Assembly: GCA_001931535.1 (NCBI GenBank)
Contig: CP016211.1
Location: forward strand, 10,462,377-10,526,376
Length of the DNA: 64,000 bases
Source of the DNA: Minicystis rosea
GTDB taxonomy: Bacteria > Myxococcota_A > Polyangia > Polyangiales > Polyangiaceae
Direction of reading: 5' to 3'
Below the pieces are notes generated by a model, which saw nothing but the letters and a program-made list of their open reading frames with translations, made no database searches and was not told the origin of the DNA. Positions within the stretch are counted from its first letter, which is position 1; every line of letters starts with the position of its first letter. Position numbers and translations under genes: made by a program. Shown here in pieces: positions 23,680-33,976 of this stretch.

Positions 23680-24363
23680 ATGAGAACGCTGCCCCGCTTC
23701 CTCCCCGCATTTGCCCTGTTCCTCGCGGCGTGCGGCGGCGAGCCCGCGCCGGCGGCACCGCCGCAAGCCACGGCGGAGCCCACCGCTGCACCGGCTCCTC
23801 CGCCTCCGCCTGCGCCCACCGCTGCACCGACGGCCGCGCCCACGGCGCAGGCCTCGGCTTCGGCATCCGCCGCGCCGGACAGCAAGCCGCCGCCGAAGCA
23901 GAGCAGCGGCCGTCCCGCGGTCATGAAGTCCGATCCCAAGGAGATCACCGACTCCTTCGGCACCTCGCCCGGCGCGAAGCTGGAGCTCGGTGACAAGGAC
24001 ATCGCGACGCTGCGCATCCCCGAGGGCTCGCTGCGCCAAGCGACCAACATCACCTTCAAGATCGACGCGCGCGGCAAAGCCAACGGCGCGCCGGGCGGCA
24101 AGATCTATCACCTCGCGGCCAACTACCCGCCCTCGGGCACGCTCGAGAGCATCGAGTCGGGCGGCGACCCGTTCGTCATCGAGCTCCCCGCCGGCGCGCG
24201 CAAGGACGCGAACCTCGCCATCGGCGTCGAGGACGAGAAGGGCCGCGTGAAGTGGACCGTCGTCGCGCCGAAGCGCATCGACGACGCACGCAACGTCGCC
24301 GTCTTCGAGCTGCCCACGCTGCCGAGCGGCTGGCTCCACATCACGACGAAGAAGGCCAACTAG
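23680..24363 (+). CDS. proline/alanine-linker lipoprotein
   Basis: A 227-residue lipoprotein: signal peptide with lipobox FLAAC (Cys18), then a ~60-residue Ala/Pro/Thr/Ser linker that could span the periplasm or peptidoglycan, then a ~145-residue beta-rich domain (LELGDKDIATLRIPEGSLRQATNITFKID; SGWLHITTKK). No catalytic motif is visible. The domain has the look of a beta-sandwich or ZU5-like fold, but that is a weak impression. Function unknown. Confidence 0.75.
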   Translation: MRTLPRFLPAFALFLAACGGEPAPAAPPQATAEPTAAPAPPPPPAPTAAPTAAPTAQASASASAAPDSKPPPKQSSGRPAVMKSDPKEITDSFGTSPGAKLELGDKDIATLRIPEGSLRQATNITFKIDARGKANGAPGGKIYHLAANYPPSGTLESIESGGDPFVIELPAGARKDANLAIGVEDEKGRVKWTVVAPKRIDDARNVAVFELPTLPSGWLHITTKKAN

Positions 24364-24451
24364 CGCTGCACGCTCGAAGTCCGGCCACATGGGGCCGTAC
24401 TTCGTCGCCGCTTTGCGGCGGCGCTTTTCGCTCGTGCATCCCTATCGGTTT

Positions 24452-24476
24452 CGATGGGGCTTCGCCCCAAACCCCG
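24452..24476 (+). terminator. hairpin 3' element (family copy 4)
   Basis: CGATGGGGC-TTCG-CCCCAAACCCCG: same ends as copies 1-3 but a shorter stem with an extra-stable TTCG loop. It lies 88 bases after the lipoprotein stop, in the family's usual orientation, between convergent genes. Confidence 0.5.
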
Positions 24477-24492
24477 CCGCGCTTCGCGCGGC

Positions 24493-25737
24493 CTAGCGCC
24501 GAGGCCCGAAGTCCTGACGGAACTTCGGGCGCACGACGCTAGCCTCGATCCACTCGCGGGCCGCCGCGCCGCCGAGCGCGAGCGCGGCCCCCGCGATCCG
24601 CCGCCGCGGTACCCGCTCCCCCGCGAAATAGCGCATCCCCGCGATCGCCAGATCGCGCGAGCCCGCGACCCATCGCTCCGCGAGCGGCCGCAACCATCCA
24701 TAAAGCCAAGGCGTGAGCCGCGTGCGGATGCGGAGATCGAGCCCGACGCGCGATTGCATGAGCGCGCTCCTCCACCCCGCGAACGAGAGCTCTCCGCGAT
24801 CGAGACAGCCCGCGAGGTACGGCCCCGCCGTGGCTCCGTAAAAGATTGCCTGCGCGATGCCTTCGCCGAGCGCCGGATCGATGCCCGCCGCCTCCCCGAC
24901 CAAGAGCGCCCGCGGCCGCGCGACCGCATCGTTCAGCGCCAATCCACGCTCGGCAAAGCGCTTCACCCGCCCGCCGCCGACACCGAGCCGCGAAAGCCGA
25001 TCGACGAGCCGCGCCCCGACATCGGGCGCGTCGCTGATGGGCGGCGGCGCGCCGGGAATGCTCGGATCGGGCCGCAACGCGTAGATGCCTCGACACACGA
25101 GCGGCTCGCCGTCGACCACCGTGGGAAAGTCCCACACGTAGCCGGGCAGCGAATCATCGGTGAGATCGAAGTGCAGGAAATCGCGGCTCGGATCCGCGTC
25201 GATCGCCGGTGTATCGACCTCGACCACCTGCGCGAGCCAGCGCCCGCGCGGCATCCCGACGGCGCGCCGCACGAAGCTCCCGACCCCATCGGCGCCGACG
25301 ACGGCGCGCGCACGCAGCTCACCGATGCTCGTGTCGAGGCGAACGCCGCCGTCATCGAACGCGATCTCCGTGACCCGCGCGCCTTCGAGGATGCGCACGC
25401 CGCGCGCGCGGGCCACGTCGGCGAACGCGCGATCGAACTCCACCCGCCGCACGACGCGCCCGACCGGTGAAGAGGCCCGCTCGCGCAGAAGCCCGCGCGA
25501 CGTGAGGACCGAGAAGCCGCGCACCGGCGCCGAAGGAACGTCGACGCGCACGCCGATGCGATCGAGCAAGCGATCGGCGCGTGCCCCCACCGCGCCCGCG
25601 CAGATCTTCTCGCGCGGATAGCGCTCCTTTTCGAGGACCACGATCCGATCGATGAGCCGCGGCGCCGCCGCTGCGAAGAACAACGCAGTCGCGACGCCGG
25701 CGGGCCCGCCCCCGACGATGGCAATGTCGACGTCCAC
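24493..25737 (-). CDS. geranylgeranyl-reductase-family flavoprotein
   Basis: A 414-residue FAD-dependent oxidoreductase. The N-terminal dinucleotide fold has IAIVGGGPAGVATALFF, an ERYPREKICAGAV segment typical of the geranylgeranyl reductase/FixC group, a second FAD motif AVVGADGVGSFVRRAVG, and the C-terminal LVGEAAGIDPALGEGIAQAI. Members reduce or hydroxylate isoprenoid and polyketide substrates; the substrate cannot be read from sequence. The start is GTG 25737. It stands alone downstream of dnaK, and the dnaK terminator separates them. Confidence 0.85.
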   Translation of the reverse strand: MDVDIAIVGGGPAGVATALFFAAAAPRLIDRIVVLEKERYPREKICAGAVGARADRLLDRIGVRVDVPSAPVRGFSVLTSRGLLRERASSPVGRVVRRVEFDRAFADVARARGVRILEGARVTEIAFDDGGVRLDTSIGELRARAVVGADGVGSFVRRAVGMPRGRWLAQVVEVDTPAIDADPSRDFLHFDLTDDSLPGYVWDFPTVVDGEPLVCRGIYALRPDPSIPGAPPPISDAPDVGARLVDRLSRLGVGGGRVKRFAERGLALNDAVARPRALLVGEAAGIDPALGEGIAQAIFYGATAGPYLAGCLDRGELSFAGWRSALMQSRVGLDLRIRTRLTPWLYGWLRPLAERWVAGSRDLAIAGMRYFAGERVPRRRIAGAALALGGAAAREWIEASVVRPKFRQDFGPRR

Positions 25738-25840
25738 CGACGCGCAAGACTAGTTCAGGACCAAGGCCACAAGCGACCCGTTCCACGCCGACGACGCGCG
25801 CTTCGGGATCGAAGCCTCGGAGGAGCGCGACGAGGAGCGT

Positions 25841-25883
25841 GAAAACGAAACGGCCGGGTCACCCGAAGTGCCCGGCCGCTTTC
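25841..25883 (-). terminator. rho-independent terminator of dnaK
   Basis: Minus-strand stem CGGCCGGG/CCCGGCCG with a 12-base loop, flanked by A and T bases and followed by TTTCGTTTTC, 18 bases after the dnaK stop. Confidence 0.85.
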
Positions 25884-25901
25884 ATGCTGCGCGCTCGATC
25901 G

Positions 25902-27812
<1,911 letters not shown>

Positions 27813-28316
27813 GGCGATCAGCCCTCCGAGAAATGTGTCGCGCGCTATCGGCGCGACCGCGGGCATCTGCCCGCAGAACCGCATCAGCTATCTGCACCGT
27901 TGAACCAGCCGCCCCGTCATCAGAGCCGGCGCCTCAGCGAACCGGGCACCGCGCCCCACCGGCGGTCGACTTCACCTGCCGGCGCTCCGCCGACCACATC
28001 ACCGGAACGAGGAGGGTGATGAGGCCAAGAGTGCTGGAATATCCAGGGGTTTCGCGGGTTCATCCGACGTTTTCGGTTGCGCCCGCAGGGCCGAAGCTAA
28101 CCATGGGCCAAACCCCGTCAACGAGGGGGACGGTGTTTGTGCAGATGTTGGAATGATTCCTGCCGTCCCCCGCGTGAGGCCGTCCGCTCCGGAAGGGTGG
28201 GGCTGGACAAAGTCGAAGAGGCGACTAACTCTTGCCGGTCCGGCGAGGCAACCGAGGGCTTGCGGTCATTTCGGCCGTAGGTTAGATCCCCCGCCCCCCG
28301 CCGTAGGAGAATCACC
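27813..28316. other. divergent promoter region dnaK / rpmE
   Basis: 504 bases, no gene supported. It includes a small hairpin GCGGGCA-TC-TGCCCGC about 60 bases upstream of dnaK, and a larger one at 28125-28171 (GGGGGACGG/CCGTCCCCC enclosing GGAAT-G-ATTCC). The latter could be a leader structure for either gene. Confidence 0.5.
28260..28288 (+). promoter_or_regulatory. candidate sigma-70-type promoter for rpmE
   Basis: TTGCGG and TAGATC separated by 17 bases, about 30 bases before the rpmE start. The match to consensus is partial. Confidence 0.3.
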
Positions 28317-28520
28317 ATGAAGGCCGGCATCCACCCCAACTACAAGCAAGCCACGATCACCTGCGCCTGTGGCTCGGTCGTGATCACCCGCTCCACGCGC
28401 GGCAGCTTCACGACGGACGTCTGCTCGCAGTGCCACCCGTTCTACACGGGCAAGCACAAGATCATGGACGTCGCCGGCCGCGTCGATCGCTTCCGCAAGA
28501 AGTACGCGCAGAAGGCTTAG
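28317..28520 (+). CDS. rpmE: 50S ribosomal protein L31
   Basis: A 67-residue L31 of the zinc-binding (C+) type: MKAGIHPNYKQATITCACGS with Cys16 and Cys18, and DVCSQCHPFYTGKHK with Cys36 and Cys39, then the conserved RVDRFRKKY end. TAGGAGA lies about seven bases before the ATG. A terminator follows directly, so it is likely a single-gene unit. Confidence 0.97.
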   Translation: MKAGIHPNYKQATITCACGSVVITRSTRGSFTTDVCSQCHPFYTGKHKIMDVAGRVDRFRKKYAQKA

Positions 28521-28531
28521 CAACGTCGCGG

Positions 28532-28578
28532 CGCCGTCTCCTGCCTCCCCGGCAGTCGAGGCGGCGTCGCTTTCGTTT
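28532..28578 (+). terminator. rho-independent terminator of rpmE
   Basis: Stem formed by CGCCGTCTCCTGCC and GGCAGTCGAGGCGGCG (one wobble and a two-base bulge), loop TCCCC, followed by TCGCTTTCGTTT, 11 bases after the stop. Confidence 0.8.
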
Positions 28579-28679
28579 AATAACGGGCGCGACCGCGTCA
28601 GGGCGGCGCGCCCGTTTTCCCTGGTTCGTCGAGATTTCGGTCTGCTGCGCGCCGTGCGTGCGCGCGCTAGAGTCGTGCC

Positions 28680-29801
28680 ATGTCGAAGGAGACTCCGCGC
28701 CCTTACATCGGCGGCCAAGCGGTCATCGAGGGGGTGATGATGCGCTCGCCCGGCTCGATGTCGATCGTGTGCCGGCGGCGCAATGGTGAGCTCGTGGTGC
28801 GGGAGCGCCCGATGCTCGACAAGCCGACGGGCACGCGTGCGTGGCCGTTTTTCCGGGGCATCGCCACGGTGGTGGAGTCGCTCCGCCTCGGCTCGCGTGC
28901 GCTGCGCTGGTCGGCCGAGCTCTACGAGCAGGACATCCGCGAGGAAGAAGAGCGGAACAACCCGCCGCCCAAGCCGCCGGGCATCAGCACGATGTTGGCG
29001 CTCTCGATCGCGGCGCTCGCCACGCAGCCCGACGACGACGGCAAGCAGCCGGCCCCGCTGCCCGGCGACGACGCGGGCAAGAAGGGCGGTCTCCTCGGCG
29101 TGCTCCCGATCGTGTTCGCGGTAGGCCTCTTCGTCGCGGCCCCGCAGGGCTTGGCGAACGTGATCAACAAGGTCTTCAAGCTCGGGCTCGAGATCACTTC
29201 GCCCGGGTTCCAGGTCATCACGGGCATCGCCAAGCTCGTGATCGTGGTCGGCTACATGATGCTGATCCGGCGCATGAACGAAGTGCGCCGCGTGTTCCAG
29301 TACCACGGGGCCGAGCACAAGACGATTTCGACCTATGAAGCCGGCCTCGATCTCACGGTCGAGAACGCGCGGCCGCTCACGACCGCGCACCCGCGCTGCG
29401 GCACGACGTTCCTCGTGATGGTGGCGCTCGTGTCGATCGTGATCTTCAGCGTGGCGGGCGCGTTCTTCCCGCGCATCCCCGGCAACGTGTGGGTGCAGAA
29501 CGTGGCCTTCTTCCTGATGAAGCTGCCGTTCTTGCCGCTGGTCGCGGCGATCACGTACGAGATTCAGCGCATCTTCGCGCGCTACTGCACGGTGGGGCCG
29601 CTCCGCGCGCTGCTCTGGCCGGGGTTCCTCGTGCAGAAGATCACCACGGCCGAGCCTGACGACGATCAGCTCGAGGTCGCGCTCGCGTCGCTCCGCGCGA
29701 CGCTCTGGCGCGAGGCGGCGCTGACGGCGCCGGCGCCGGCCGATCGAACCTTCTCCGGCTACGGCGAGCTGGTCGCCGATCCGGGTTACGCGCGGGGCTG
29801 A
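28680..29801 (+). CDS. DUF1385 membrane protein
   Basis: A 373-residue protein of the DUF1385 family, recognised by YIGGQAVIEGVMMRSPG near the N-terminus, YHGAEHKTISTYEAG, and PRCGTTFLVMVALVSI. About four to five transmembrane helices lie between residues ~135 and 330. A cytoplasmic insert rich in Asp/Lys/Pro is at ~85-135. In many bacteria this gene lies just upstream of prfA, as here (11-base gap), so a link with translation termination or co-expression is likely. The molecular function is not established. Confidence 0.9.
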   Translation: MSKETPRPYIGGQAVIEGVMMRSPGSMSIVCRRRNGELVVRERPMLDKPTGTRAWPFFRGIATVVESLRLGSRALRWSAELYEQDIREEEERNNPPPKPPGISTMLALSIAALATQPDDDGKQPAPLPGDDAGKKGGLLGVLPIVFAVGLFVAAPQGLANVINKVFKLGLEITSPGFQVITGIAKLVIVVGYMMLIRRMNEVRRVFQYHGAEHKTISTYEAGLDLTVENARPLTTAHPRCGTTFLVMVALVSIVIFSVAGAFFPRIPGNVWVQNVAFFLMKLPFLPLVAAITYEIQRIFARYCTVGPLRALLWPGFLVQKITTAEPDDDQLEVALASLRATLWREAALTAPAPADRTFSGYGELVADPGYARG

Positions 29802-29812
29802 GGCCCGCTCCC

Positions 29813-30904
29813 ATGCTCCCCATCCAGAAGCTCGAGACCGTCGCCCGCCGCTTTCACGAGCTGGAGAACCTGCTCTGCTCTCCGGCCACGCTCTCCGATC
29901 CGAACAAGCTGCAGAAGCTCAACAAGGAGCGCACCGAGCTCGAGCCGGTGGTGAACGCGTTCGCCAAGCTCAAGGACGTGGAGAAGCGCATCGCGGAGAA
30001 CCGCGAGCTCGCCTCCGATCCGGAGCTCGGGGAGCTGGCGCGCGCCGAGCTGCCCGATCTCGAGGGCGAGCAACAGAAGCTCGAAGCCGATCTCGAGGTC
30101 CTGCTCCTCCCGCGCGATCCCAACGACGAGCGCAACACGATCGTCGAGATCCGGAGCGGCGAGGGCGGTGAAGAGGCGGCGCTGTTCGCGTCCGATCTCT
30201 ATCGCATGCTGCTCCGCTACGCCGAGACGAAGAAGTGGCGCATCGAGGAGCTGACGCGGAGCGAAGCGGAGAAGGGCGGCCTCAAGGAGGTGACGCTCTT
30301 GATCACGGGGCAGAGCGTGTACTCGCACCTGCGCTACGAGGGCGGCGTGCACCGCGTGCAGCGCGTGCCCGCGACCGAGGCGCAGGGCCGCATTCACACG
30401 TCGACGGCGACCGTCGCAGTGCTGCCCGAGGCCGATGACGTCGACGTGCAGATCGACGACAAGGACCTCGACATCTCCATCGCCGCGTCCGGCGGGCCCG
30501 GCGGGCAGGGCGTGAACACGACGAACAGCGCGGTGCAGATCCGGCACGTTCCCACGGGGATCATCGTGAAGTGCCAGGACGAGCGCTCGCAGCTCAAGAA
30601 CAAGGCGAAGGCGCTCAAGGTGCTGAAGAGCCGACTGCTCGAGCTGGAGCAGCAGAAGCAGGACGCGGCGCTCTCCGCCGAGCGACGCAACATGGTCGGG
30701 ACGGCGGAGCGATCGCAGAAGATCCGCACGTACAACTTCCCGCAGAACCGGGTGACCGATCACCGCATCGGGCTCACGCTGCACAAGCTCGACAAGATCA
30801 TCGAGGGCGATCTCGACGACCTCATCGCGGCGCTGCGCACGCACCGGCAGGCCGAGCTGCTCAAGCAGGGAGCCGGGCCGGCGGGCGCGCCGGCTGGTGC
30901 GTGA
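29813..30904 (+). CDS. prfA: peptide chain release factor 1
   Basis: A 363-residue RF1, which recognises UAA and UAG. The helical N-terminal domain is followed by IVEIRSGEGGEEAALFA, the codon-recognition region with HRVQRVPATEAQGRIHTSTATVAVLPE, containing the RF1-type PAT tripeptide, and the catalytic loop SGGPGGQGVNTTNSA with the GGQ glutamine methylated by PrmC. At the third position after GGQ, the frequent His is Gly-Val here. The C-terminal 15 residues are Ala/Gly-rich. Its methylase gene prmC is at 12.9 kb. Confidence 0.96.
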   Translation: MLPIQKLETVARRFHELENLLCSPATLSDPNKLQKLNKERTELEPVVNAFAKLKDVEKRIAENRELASDPELGELARAELPDLEGEQQKLEADLEVLLLPRDPNDERNTIVEIRSGEGGEEAALFASDLYRMLLRYAETKKWRIEELTRSEAEKGGLKEVTLLITGQSVYSHLRYEGGVHRVQRVPATEAQGRIHTSTATVAVLPEADDVDVQIDDKDLDISIAASGGPGGQGVNTTNSAVQIRHVPTGIIVKCQDERSQLKNKAKALKVLKSRLLELEQQKQDAALSAERRNMVGTAERSQKIRTYNFPQNRVTDHRIGLTLHKLDKIIEGDLDDLIAALRTHRQAELLKQGAGPAGAPAGA

Positions 30905-30908
30905 TCGC

Positions 30909-31334
30909 ATGGCCGCGCCGATCGATCGCGAGGCGCTCTTGGTGGCGCTGGTGCTCTCGCCGGCGACTTACTCGCGCAATCGGTTCTTCGAGCTGTACAA
31001 AGATCCCGAGGTGCGGCGCATCCGGCGGCGAGCGGCTCAGGTGCGCAGCATCGTGCGGCAAGTGACGAGCGGGCGCGCGGCCCGCGGCGCGCTCGGCGAA
31101 GGCGTGAACGTGGCGGCGGTGGGCGGGCGCATCGAGCTGTCGTACGAGGTGCCCGCGATGGGCCTCCGGCGGACGGTGTTGCTCGATCCGCTGGAGATGG
31201 CGCTGATCCGCTTCGCGATGGCGCGGGCGTCCGGGCTGCCTTTGCTGCCGCCGGACGATCCGGACCGCATGCGCGTCGAGGATGCGCTCGCTCGGCTCGC
31301 GCCGCAGGGCACGGCGTCGGCGTCGCCCGGCTGA
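30909..31334 (+). CDS. hypothetical protein (141 aa)
   Basis: Unrecognised 141-residue protein, begins MAAPIDREALLVALVLSPATYSRNRFFELY; basic in the middle (RRIRRRAAQVRSIVRQV), then a short beta-rich part and a helical end. No signal peptide or membrane helix. ATG 30909 is four bases beyond the prfA stop; GTG 30897 would overlap prfA. The position suggests co-translation with prfA, and the basic patch would suit nucleic-acid binding, but that is a guess. Confidence 0.65.
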   Translation: MAAPIDREALLVALVLSPATYSRNRFFELYKDPEVRRIRRRAAQVRSIVRQVTSGRAARGALGEGVNVAAVGGRIELSYEVPAMGLRRTVLLDPLEMALIRFAMARASGLPLLPPDDPDRMRVEDALARLAPQGTASASPG

Positions 31335-31365
31335 CGGCGCCCCGCGGCCGTTGTAGGGAGCGGGC

Positions 31366-31704
31366 ATGTGCCTGTTCTGCAAGATTGCCGCGAAGCAGAT
31401 CCCCGCCAAAGTCCTGTTCGAGGACGATGAGCTGGTGGCGTTCCACGACATCAACCCGGGCGCGCCGACGCACGTGTTGGTGATCCCGAAAGAGCACATC
31501 GTGAGCCTCAGCGACGGCAAGGCCGAGCACACGGCGCTGCTCGGGAAGCTCTTGCTCGCGACGGCGCGCGTGGCCGAGGAGACCGGGATCGCGCAGAGCG
31601 GCTACCGCGTGGTGACGAACACGGGGCCGAATGCAGGGCAGAGCGTGTTCCACCTCCACCTGCACGTGCTCGGTGGACGCGCGCTGGCGTGGCCGCCGGG
31701 CTGA
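31366..31704 (+). CDS. HIT-family (HINT-type) protein
   Basis: A 112-residue histidine-triad protein. MCLFCKIAAKQIPAKVLFED with Cys2/Cys5, DINPGAPTHVLVIPKEHI, and the catalytic triad HLHLHVLGG (His96, His98, His100) match the bacterial HinT/PKCI branch, which hydrolyses adenosine phosphoramidates. The ATG is preceded by GTAGGGAG. It follows the 141-residue gene by 31 bases. Confidence 0.92.
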   Translation: MCLFCKIAAKQIPAKVLFEDDELVAFHDINPGAPTHVLVIPKEHIVSLSDGKAEHTALLGKLLLATARVAEETGIAQSGYRVVTNTGPNAGQSVFHLHLHVLGGRALAWPPG

Positions 31705-31881
31705 GACGAGCGCGCGATCGCTACGCGATCAACAAAAGCAGCCGCGTGCGAGCATCGATCCGCGCTGCGATCATGCGCCACGTCGAGTCGGCGCAGGCGA
31801 GCGATGCTTGCATGCGTTGGGAGCGCTCGACGTCGTCCGCTCCCTCACGGTCGCGGCTGCGCCTGGGGTTGAGCTGGCGGC

Positions 31882-33897
31882 TCAGCGGACGGCGCGAGCG
31901 GCGGAGAGCGTGCGCTCGATCCATGCGGTTTCGTCGGCGGAGAGGGGCGGATCGCGATCGATGCGCGTGGGGAGAGCGCGGGGGCGATCGCGGCCATGGC
32001 CGCGCAGCCAGGCCGAGGTGATGGAGCCGGCCCTTTCGTGTTGGCCGAGGAAGAGGGCGAAGAGATCGGGGCCGACGGCGCGACGAGGGGCGGGGCGGAC
32101 TTCGAGATCGGTGCCGGAGGCGAGGCGCGCGGTGAAGCCGGCGGCGAGGTGATCGACGGGATCGAGCCACGGATCCGGTGCGCCGCGAGCGCCCGAGGCG
32201 ATCCATGCGTCGACGGTGGTGTCGAGCGATGGTGCGCCCTCGGTGAGCGCGAGGGAGAGGCCTTGCTGCGCGAGCGCGCGCTCGACGTCGGCGAGCGTGG
32301 CAGTGCCGGCGGCGTGGACGAGCTGCGTGTCGCGATCGACGGCGGGAGACGCGGGTGGCGGCGTGACGGCGCGGCGCAACGGTGGATCGCGAGGCAGGAG
32401 GTTGCCGGGGTTCATGATGCCGGCGGGATCAAAGACGCCGCGGAGCGCGTGGACGACGTCGACGCCGGCGCCCAGCTCCGCGCCGAGCTTCGGGGCCTTG
32501 CTGCGACCGACGCCGTGATGATGCGAGAGCGAGCCGCCCGCGCCGATGGCAGCGTCGAGCGCGGCGCGCCAAGCGGCGTCGTACTTGGCTTCGGCCTCGG
32601 CGACGGTGGGCGCGCTGCCGGCGAAGGTGAAGTAGATGCTGCAGCCGTCGGGATAGGCGTGCGAGAGGTGCGCCATCACGAAGACATGGCGGCCAAGAGC
32701 TTCACGAACGGCGTCGTAGAGGCCGGCGAGGCGTGACCACGTGGCGGAGACCTCCATCGTGTCGCTGAACGCGCCCGACATGAACACGGGCGATTGCCGG
32801 TAGCTGACGCCGTAGCGATGCTCGATCCAGTGGCGCGCGGGGGCCTCGCCGAGCGAGGTGGCGCCGTGGCGGGCGGCGATCGCGGCGGCGCGCGCCATGT
32901 CGGCCGAGCCTTCGGCGGCGGGCGCCTCGAAGATCACGATGAGCGTCGAGCCGCGGAAGACGCGGGCGCCGAGGGCATCGACGGCGTCGTTGATCAGCTT
33001 GGGGGCGCGCAGGAGGTTGCGGAGCGCGAGGCCGCCGGCGCCGGGCATCTCGGGGCCGTGCTTCTCTTTCTTGCCGCCGCGGGCGCGCTTGACCGAGCCC
33101 ATGCGGGCGATGAAGGAGTCGAAGGGATCGTAGAGACGCGCGACGGCGGGGCGCAGGCCAGCTTGGAACATGTCGCGCATCGCCGTCCAACCGGCTTGCA
33201 CCGAAGGGAACGAGAACGCGCCGAAGGTGCGCGCGGGCGGCGCGGGATGGAGGCGCAACGTGGCGCTCGTGATGATGCCGAGCACGCCTTCGCTGCCGAT
33301 GAAGAGCGGGATCATGTCCGGGCCGTGAACGCGGCGATGGAAGCGCACGATCTCGCCGCGACCCACGACGCACTCGATCGAAGCGACCATGTCTTCGATC
33401 TTGCCGTAGAGGCCCGAGCACTGGCCGGCGCCGCGCGCGGCGAGCCAGCCACCGACGGTGGAGCAGAGGATCGACGACGGGAAGTGACCTGCCGTAAAAC
33501 CCTTGTTTTGTAGGTCTTCTTCGAGGCGGATGCCGAGCGCGCCGGCTTCGACCTCGAGCGAGGGCACGTCGGTGTCGAGCTTGCGCCAGCGATCGAGGCG
33601 CTTCAGATCGATCACCACCGTGCGACCGTCGGGCATGATGCCGCCGCACACGCCCGAGCCCGCGCCGAAGGGGACGATGGGGACGCCTTCGGTCGCGCAG
33701 AAGCGCACGACGGCAGCGACCTCGGCGGTGTCCTGTGGCCAGACGACGAGCGCGGGCCGGTGCTCGGCGATGCGGCCATCGCGGACGTCGAGGTGGTGGC
33801 GAGGCCAGAGATCGCGCGCGTAGGCGATGCGATCGACAGGTGAGTCGCTGCGCCGAAGGCCGGGGAGCGCTTGGGCGAGCGCGGCTTCGAAGCTCAT
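31882..33897 (-). CDS. alkylglycerone-phosphate synthase-like FAD oxidase with C-terminal extension
   Basis: A 671-residue flavoprotein. Residues ~50-225 form a PCMH-type FAD domain (PIVPFGAGSGVCGGI; AGHFPSSILCSTVGGWLAARGAGQ). Residues ~230-525 match the FAD-linked oxidase C-terminal domain in its alkyldihydroxyacetonephosphate synthase version: GAFSDTMEVSATWSRL, HLSHAYPDGCSIYFTFAG, GGSLSHHHGVGRSKAP and FDPAGIMNPGNLL. Such enzymes make the ether bond of ether lipids, known in myxobacterial development. Residues ~540-640 look like a second, reduced PCMH domain (HAAGTATLADVERALAQQGL), which is unusual. It follows the psd and methyltransferase genes on the same strand. Confidence 0.8.
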   Translation of the reverse strand: MSFEAALAQALPGLRRSDSPVDRIAYARDLWPRHHLDVRDGRIAEHRPALVVWPQDTAEVAAVVRFCATEGVPIVPFGAGSGVCGGIMPDGRTVVIDLKRLDRWRKLDTDVPSLEVEAGALGIRLEEDLQNKGFTAGHFPSSILCSTVGGWLAARGAGQCSGLYGKIEDMVASIECVVGRGEIVRFHRRVHGPDMIPLFIGSEGVLGIITSATLRLHPAPPARTFGAFSFPSVQAGWTAMRDMFQAGLRPAVARLYDPFDSFIARMGSVKRARGGKKEKHGPEMPGAGGLALRNLLRAPKLINDAVDALGARVFRGSTLIVIFEAPAAEGSADMARAAAIAARHGATSLGEAPARHWIEHRYGVSYRQSPVFMSGAFSDTMEVSATWSRLAGLYDAVREALGRHVFVMAHLSHAYPDGCSIYFTFAGSAPTVAEAEAKYDAAWRAALDAAIGAGGSLSHHHGVGRSKAPKLGAELGAGVDVVHALRGVFDPAGIMNPGNLLPRDPPLRRAVTPPPASPAVDRDTQLVHAAGTATLADVERALAQQGLSLALTEGAPSLDTTVDAWIASGARGAPDPWLDPVDHLAAGFTARLASGTDLEVRPAPRRAVGPDLFALFLGQHERAGSITSAWLRGHGRDRPRALPTRIDRDPPLSADETAWIERTLSAARAVR

Positions 33898-33976
33898 GCG
33901 GGCCTCGTGAAGGGCGATGAGAGGCGGCTCGCTTCGATCGAGAGGGAGAGGGCGTCGCTGCGTGCAGCGAGGCGCA

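Noticed and set aside
28026..28042. CIRCE heat-shock element upstream of dnaK
   Set aside because: Only one half-site-like GAGTGCT was seen; the required opposite TTAGCACTC arm nine bases away is missing.
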